Assembly: GCA_050740975.1 (NCBI GenBank)
Contig: JBOIEE010000277.1
Location: 1-8,809 of the forward strand
DNA from: JBOHHR01 sp050740975
GTDB lineage: Bacteria; Pseudomonadota; Gammaproteobacteria; JBOHHR01
Direction: 5' to 3'
DNA: 8,809 nucleotides
Part shown: piece after piece, positions 6,043 to 8,809 of the stretch
How positions within the stretch are numbered: position 1 is the first letter of the stretch
How the letters are laid out: each line of letters opens with the position of its first letter
The notes under the pieces: generated by a model
What the model was told of the DNA's origin: nothing
The model's input: only the letters and a program-made list of their open reading frames with translations
The model's database searches: none
Program-made: the position numbers and the translations under genes

Positions 6043-6934
6043 TGCCACAGAGATCATTTGCTCGCTAGACCTGCAACACGATCTCGTGGGCGTCACCCAC
6101 GAATGCGATTATCCGCCGCCAGTGGCGACCCTGCCTAAGGTGACCCGCACGCTGGTCCCCCATGACGCATCGAGCCACGAGATTGACCGCCTAGTGCGCC
6201 AGCGCCTGCAAGCCCAAAAGGCGTTATACACGTTGGACATGGAGACGCTGGCCGACCTGCGCCCTGATCTCATCGTAACCCAGGCGCTGTGCGATGTCTG
6301 CGCGGTGGCCGAGGCGGAAGTGCAAGAGGCCGCTTGCCATCTACCCGGCACTCCGCGCGTGCTGAACCTTGAACCGATGTCGCTCAGCGACGTCTTCGAC
6401 AGTCTGCTCAGGGTTGGCGAGGCCACGGGGCGCGACGTGCTCGCTACGGAGGTAAACGCTCATTTGAAGGCCCGGGTCGAGCGGGTCGCCGAGCGCACGC
6501 GGCGGGCAGTGCACGAGCGTGCGCGTGTGGTGCATCTGGAATGGATCGACCCTCCGTTCAACGCCGGCCACTGGACTCCTGAGCTCATCGAGCTGGCGGG
6601 TGGCAGCGACTGCATTGGCAACCGCGGCAAACCCTCGTGCACGATCTCCTGGCAGATGGTGCTCGACGCGCAGCCGGACGTGCTGTTTGTCGCCCTGTGT
6701 GGATGTAACATCGAGCGCAGCCTTAAGGACATACCCATTCTTGAAGCACAGCCCGGCTGGTCTGAGCTGCCGTGCGTGCGCCAGAGCCGTATCTACGTTG
6801 CCGATGGCCATCAGTATTTCAATCGGCCGGGGCCGCGGTTGGTCGACAGTTTGGAGATGCTTGCGCACGCCCTGTATCCACAGGTTCATCCGATTCCGGA
6901 CGGCGTGCCCGCGGCGCAGCGAATTACCGTATAG
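6011..6934 (+). CDS. BtuF-like corrinoid-binding protein without signal peptide
   Basis: A 307-residue protein of the type III periplasmic-binding-protein (BtuF/FecB) fold. The alternative start at 6017 is nearly as good (GGGGG at 6006-6010 lies 6 bases before it); both overlap the preceding gene by about 30 bases, indicating coupling. N-terminal MRIVSLLPSATEII (3-16) is the classic first strand of this family, but there is no signal peptide or lipobox, so the protein should stay in the cytoplasm, unlike E. coli BtuF. Other features are VGVTHECDYP (27-36), TQALCDVCAV (90-99), EWIDPPFNAGHWTPELIELAGG (177-198), VALCGCN (227-233) and DGHQYFNRPGPRLVDSLEMLAHAL (265-288). It contains ten cysteines, including CxxC at 94-97 and CxC at 230-232. 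It is probably a cytoplasmic corrinoid binder or carrier working with the DUF71 enzyme and the adenosyltransferase. Ligand is inferred from the riboswitch-controlled operon. Confidence 0.85.
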   Translation: MPMRIVSLLPSATEIICSLDLQHDLVGVTHECDYPPPVATLPKVTRTLVPHDASSHEIDRLVRQRLQAQKALYTLDMETLADLRPDLIVTQALCDVCAVAEAEVQEAACHLPGTPRVLNLEPMSLSDVFDSLLRVGEATGRDVLATEVNAHLKARVERVAERTRRAVHERARVVHLEWIDPPFNAGHWTPELIELAGGSDCIGNRGKPSCTISWQMVLDAQPDVLFVALCGCNIERSLKDIPILEAQPGWSELPCVRQSRIYVADGHQYFNRPGPRLVDSLEMLAHALYPQVHPIPDGVPAAQRITV

Positions 6935-7044
6935 GACTGGGCTCCACAACATCCACAACCGCGCAGGCATGGCGTGATGTCCATAATCCTAGCGCTTACA
7001 ACCAATTGTGGGTAAGATGCTCGAATATCACTACGGTGTGTAAC

Positions 7045-7073
7045 AGAACCCAGTGATAACATGGGGTTTTCTA
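7045..7073 (+). terminator. Candidate intrinsic terminator after the B12 operon
   Basis: AGAACCCA (7045-7052) can pair with TGGGG-TT (7062-7068, one bulged G) around a 9-base loop, and the stem runs into TTTTCT. It is the only terminator-like structure in the 170 bases between the BtuF-like gene and the OmpA-type gene. It lies so close to the latter (ribosome-binding site at 7096) that the OmpA-type promoter, which I cannot locate firmly, may overlap it. Confidence 0.35.
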
Positions 7074-7104
7074 TCTGACACGTATGGTGAAATTGGGAGG
7101 ACCA

Positions 7105-7863
7105 ATGAACAAGCAACTTGTGTTATGCAGCGTAGTATCGTTGATCAGCGCGATCTTGTCGGGCTGCGCCACAACTAAAATCGTAGACGTTCCGCAGCCG
7201 TGGTGCACCATTGCGGCGACGGCCATCGGCTCCGGCGTGGGTTACGGGGTCAACGAGGCGGTAGCAGACGACGATGAGGAGGGGGATTCTCGTCCGGGTG
7301 CGATTGTGGCGGGCGCCGCTTTAGGCGCAGCCGTCAGCTTCTTGCTATGCGGCGAGGAGAAAAAACCAGAGACACTACCAGCACCGGAACCTGCGCCAGA
7401 ACCGGATCCCTGTGCTTTGGATGAGGATGGTGATGGGGTCAACGACTGTGACGACAAATGCCCCAGCACCCCCGCTGATGTTGAGGTGGATGCAAGCGGT
7501 TGCCCCAAGGCTGGCGAGGTTCTGATGCGGCTTGAAGGCGTTAACTTCGCCTTCGACAGCGCCAAGCTCACGCCGGAATCGGAGGAAATATTGGACCAGG
7601 CTGTCCAAGAGTTGCAGGAAGCAGCGAGTGTGACCGTCAGAGTCGAGGGCCACACCGATAGCATTGGTTCTGAGGCATACAACCTCGAGCTCTCCGAGCG
7701 CCGTGCTCAGGCCGTCGTTGATTATTTGATCAGCAAGGGCATCGACCCCAGTCGCGTAGAGCCCCAAGGCATGGGAGAAGGCCATCCCGTCGATACTAAC
7801 GACACGAAGGAAGGCCGCTACCGTAATCGGCGGGTGGATTTTGTGGTGACGTCGAATCAGTAA
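7105..7863 (+). CDS. OmpA-family outer-membrane lipoprotein
   Basis: A 252-residue lipoprotein with a peptidoglycan-binding OmpA C-terminal domain. The ATG at 7105 follows GGGAGG (7096-7101) and opens a lipoprotein signal peptide with lipobox LSGC, the lipidated cysteine being residue 21; the in-frame GTG further upstream at 7084 is less likely. A glycine-rich, membrane-active-looking segment (about 37-82, interrupted by an acidic DDDEEGD patch) is followed by a proline/glutamate linker (LPAPEPAPEPDP). A calcium-binding thrombospondin type 3-like repeat then follows (DEDGDGVNDCDDKCP, 106-120), and after it the OmpA domain (about 140-248). The OmpA domain shows NFAFDSAKLTPESEEILD, EGHTDSIGSEAYNLELSERRA and GRYRNRRVDFVV, with the Asp and Arg that hold meso-diaminopimelate. 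It would anchor the outer membrane to the cell wall. It is probably a separate transcription unit unrelated to B12. Confidence 0.92.
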   Translation: MNKQLVLCSVVSLISAILSGCATTKIVDVPQPWCTIAATAIGSGVGYGVNEAVADDDEEGDSRPGAIVAGAALGAAVSFLLCGEEKKPETLPAPEPAPEPDPCALDEDGDGVNDCDDKCPSTPADVEVDASGCPKAGEVLMRLEGVNFAFDSAKLTPESEEILDQAVQELQEAASVTVRVEGHTDSIGSEAYNLELSERRAQAVVDYLISKGIDPSRVEPQGMGEGHPVDTNDTKEGRYRNRRVDFVVTSNQ

Positions 7864-7910
7864 GAACTGGGGTCTTTGCGTCTCATGCCAAAGGGCTAAC
7901 GATACAAGCC

Positions 7911-7939
7911 GCCCGCGGCCTTGGGGAGGGGCCGCGGCG
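7911..7939 (+). terminator. GC-rich hairpin after the OmpA-type gene
   Basis: CCGCGGCC (7913-7920) and GGCCGCGG (7930-7937) form a perfect 8-bp GC stem with a 9-base loop, about 50 bases after the stop codon. One or two extra pairs are possible with a bulge. No T run follows, so it is either a weak intrinsic terminator or a transcript-end stabiliser. Confidence 0.5.
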
Positions 7940-7990
7940 TGTGCGACGGAATGTGAAAATTTAAGCCAGGGGTTATTTAACTAAATGGAG

Positions 7991-8008
7991 GATATAATAA
8001 ATTATATC
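7991..8008. promoter_or_regulatory. Perfect AT-rich palindrome overlapping a TATAAT box, candidate operator
   Basis: GATATAAT-AA-ATTATATC is a perfect 8-bp inverted repeat with a two-base centre, and it contains a consensus -10 hexamer TATAAT (7993-7998). No good -35 element is present at 17 bases. It lies in an unusually AT-rich stretch 25 bases before the start of the dehydrogenase stub, the place where a dimeric repressor would control that gene. This could be a relic of the lost gene's control region. Confidence 0.4.
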
Positions 8009-8032
8009 AATATCTTTCTTGAGGAGCCTACT

Positions 8033-8110
8033 ATGACCGGAATACTGGACGGGAAGGTCGCCTTGATAAGCGGCGTGAGCACCCCTTGGGCTCGTGGAGA
8101 TCTTCGATAG
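8033..8110 (+). pseudogene. N-terminal stub of a short-chain dehydrogenase/reductase gene
   Basis: An ATG at 8033, preceded by GAGGAG (8021-8026), opens MTGILDGKVALISGVS, the first beta strand and start of the nucleotide-binding turn of a classical SDR enzyme. The glycine-rich continuation (G-x-GIG) is missing: the sequence diverges after GVS and stops at TAG 8108-8110 after 25 codons. Normal members are about 250 residues. The ribosome-binding site and start look undamaged, so loss of the rest was probably by deletion or rearrangement near 8080. The assignment rests on about 16 residues. Confidence 0.55.
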
Positions 8111-8412
8111 CAGGGCAATGTGAACGCCCGGGAGATGAACTTATCGGTTACTAACCGAAGGGTCCTTAGTCACGTTGCGCCTGCGGAGCGAGGAATGGAT
8201 TACGCTGCGCATTAAAGGGATTCGGAGATTCATTGCCAGCGGAAGGACATGTTTCGCGAAGCGTTGAGGCCTATTTACCTCTTTTTCGTGGTAGGAGCAC
8301 GGACGGCTAGCGCACTTTACCTCGCTATCTATCCAGCGTTGATGAAGATTTTCCAGTCCTCTGACTCGGGCCTTCTTTGCCCTCGTTATCGCTGACGAAG
8401 CGCACTTTCGAT
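8111..8412. other. Non-coding or highly decayed stretch between two gene remnants
   Basis: About 300 bases with no recognisable gene. It holds a short hairpin CGGTT-ACT-AACCG (8145-8157). It also holds a 48-codon + strand frame (8249-8395), whose middle would be a hydrophobic segment (YLFFVVGARTASALYLAIYP) but which has a poorly spaced GGAAGG site. A reverse-strand frame lacking a plausible start also crosses it. I cannot assign any of these to a family; the region is most likely debris of the dehydrogenase and dioxygenase loci. Confidence 0.4.
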
Positions 8413-8598
8413 CTAACGAGTGTAGCCTGCTGGCTTCAGAACGATATCGAATCTACCGTCGAACCAGACCCTGCTACCCTTTCCAACTTTTGTGAGCTTG
8501 ATGATCCGATTTATGTCATTTGACGTGCATTCGTCGCCGCAAGCATCATTCGGAGCAAGGTACGGGTCTCCCTTGAAGTACAACTGTGTTGTCAGTGG
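8413..8598 (-). pseudogene. C-terminal fragment of an intradiol ring-cleavage dioxygenase
   Basis: Read on the reverse strand from 8598 to the stop at 8413-8415, 61 codons give PLTTQLYFKGDPYLAPNDAC, a GDEC-SND segment, and VWFDGRFDIVLKPAGYTR. This is the end of an intradiol dioxygenase (protocatechuate 3,4-dioxygenase/catechol dioxygenase fold), where LTTQLYF-GDPY and the closing GTFDIVL-P are typical. A stop (8599-8601) lies immediately before PLTT. Just upstream, a different frame gives RPPDSISKAKSRSH, resembling the family's RPAHIHFK-iron-ligand element in damaged form with both histidines lost. No convincing family sequence is seen further toward the window end (8650-8809). The enzyme would oxidise an aromatic ring between its hydroxyls; this copy must be inactive. 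Confidence 0.68.
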
Positions 8599-8649
8599 CT
8601 ACGAGACTTCGCTTTCGAGATTGAATCCGGGGGGCGGAGATCACTGTTT

Positions 8650-8809
8650 CAATCCATCCCGCCAACGCATCCAACATTTCGGCTCTGACGGATCTTCCTT
8701 CTCAGCAATCGGCGAGAAATTGGCATAACGCATTGAGCGGTATGGAATACTTGAGATAGAGGCGGATAGGCGTTACTGCCTACAAAGCTCTCGCTGCGGT
8801 GTTGGGGAA
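8650..8809. other. No recognisable gene at the right edge
   Basis: I read all six frames and see no family pattern. If the dioxygenase remnant continues, its N-terminal part should lie here on the reverse strand, but the three reverse frames are interrupted by stops and give nothing convincing. A + strand frame from 8492 to 8728 is opposite the dioxygenase remnant and appears to be a chance frame. Confidence 0.4.

Noticed and set aside
8141..8430. Minus-strand stretch open for roughly 90 codons
   Set aside because: It has no start codon in a sensible position, no ribosome-binding site and arginine/serine-rich composition without motifs; it is probably an open stretch by chance.
8492..8728. 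Plus-strand 78-codon frame near the right edge
   Set aside because: It is opposite the dioxygenase remnant, starts at a GTG without a ribosome-binding site and shows no family pattern.
1..8809. CRISPR arrays, tRNA or rRNA genes, insertion sequences, phage or toxin-antitoxin modules
   Set aside because: I looked for spaced direct repeats, cloverleaf patterns, transposase motifs and terminal inverted repeats and saw none.

Overview
The window reads as a chromosomal segment of a GC-rich proteobacterium, most likely gamma- or betaproteobacterial. The evidence is the lysine-rich MAKGQ small protein, the CzcC-type efflux remnant, the proteobacterial-style cobalamin riboswitch in front of a TonB-dependent receptor, and the OmpA-type lipoprotein. 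No species-level assignment can be made by reading alone. Nearly all intact genes are on the + strand.

Layout. At 28-165 there is a 45-residue basic small protein. At 352-640 lies a decayed N-terminal piece of a CzcC/TolC-family outer-membrane efflux protein. From 769 a vitamin B12 block begins with an intact PduO-type cob(I)alamin adenosyltransferase (769-1344). An N-terminal fragment of the cobaltochelatase subunit CobN follows (about 1289-1981), and it breaks directly into the 3' half of a YgjP-type (DUF45) metallohydrolase gene (about 1948-2299) that carries a frameshift and a nonsense codon. Then come a sigma70-like promoter, a cobalamin riboswitch (about 2481-2672) with a visible Shine-Dalgarno-sequestering hairpin, and a compact four-gene operon. 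The operon encodes a BtuB-like TonB-dependent receptor (2820-4781), a DUF6580 membrane protein (4803-5306), a DUF71/COG2102 ATP-pyrophosphatase of the B12-salvage type (5296-6042), and a BtuF-like corrinoid-binding protein without a signal peptide (6011-6934). An OmpA-type lipoprotein gene follows (7105-7863) with a GC hairpin behind it.

The last ~900 bases are decayed sequence: a 25-codon stub of a short-chain dehydrogenase behind an intact ribosome-binding site and a perfect AT-rich palindrome, and on the opposite strand the C-terminal piece of an intradiol ring-cleavage dioxygenase.

How it works together. The operon describes B12 scavenging: BtuB brings corrinoids across the outer membrane, DUF6580 is the only candidate inner-membrane carrier present, the BtuF-like protein and the DUF71 enzyme appear to act in the cytoplasm, and the upstream adenosyltransferase makes the coenzyme form. 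The riboswitch would shut the operon when B12 is plentiful. No btuCD is present in the window, and the only trace of the de novo corrin pathway (cobN) is broken, so this locus looks like one that has kept salvage while losing synthesis. At least five decayed genes in 8.8 kb point to frequent gene erosion and rearrangement here.
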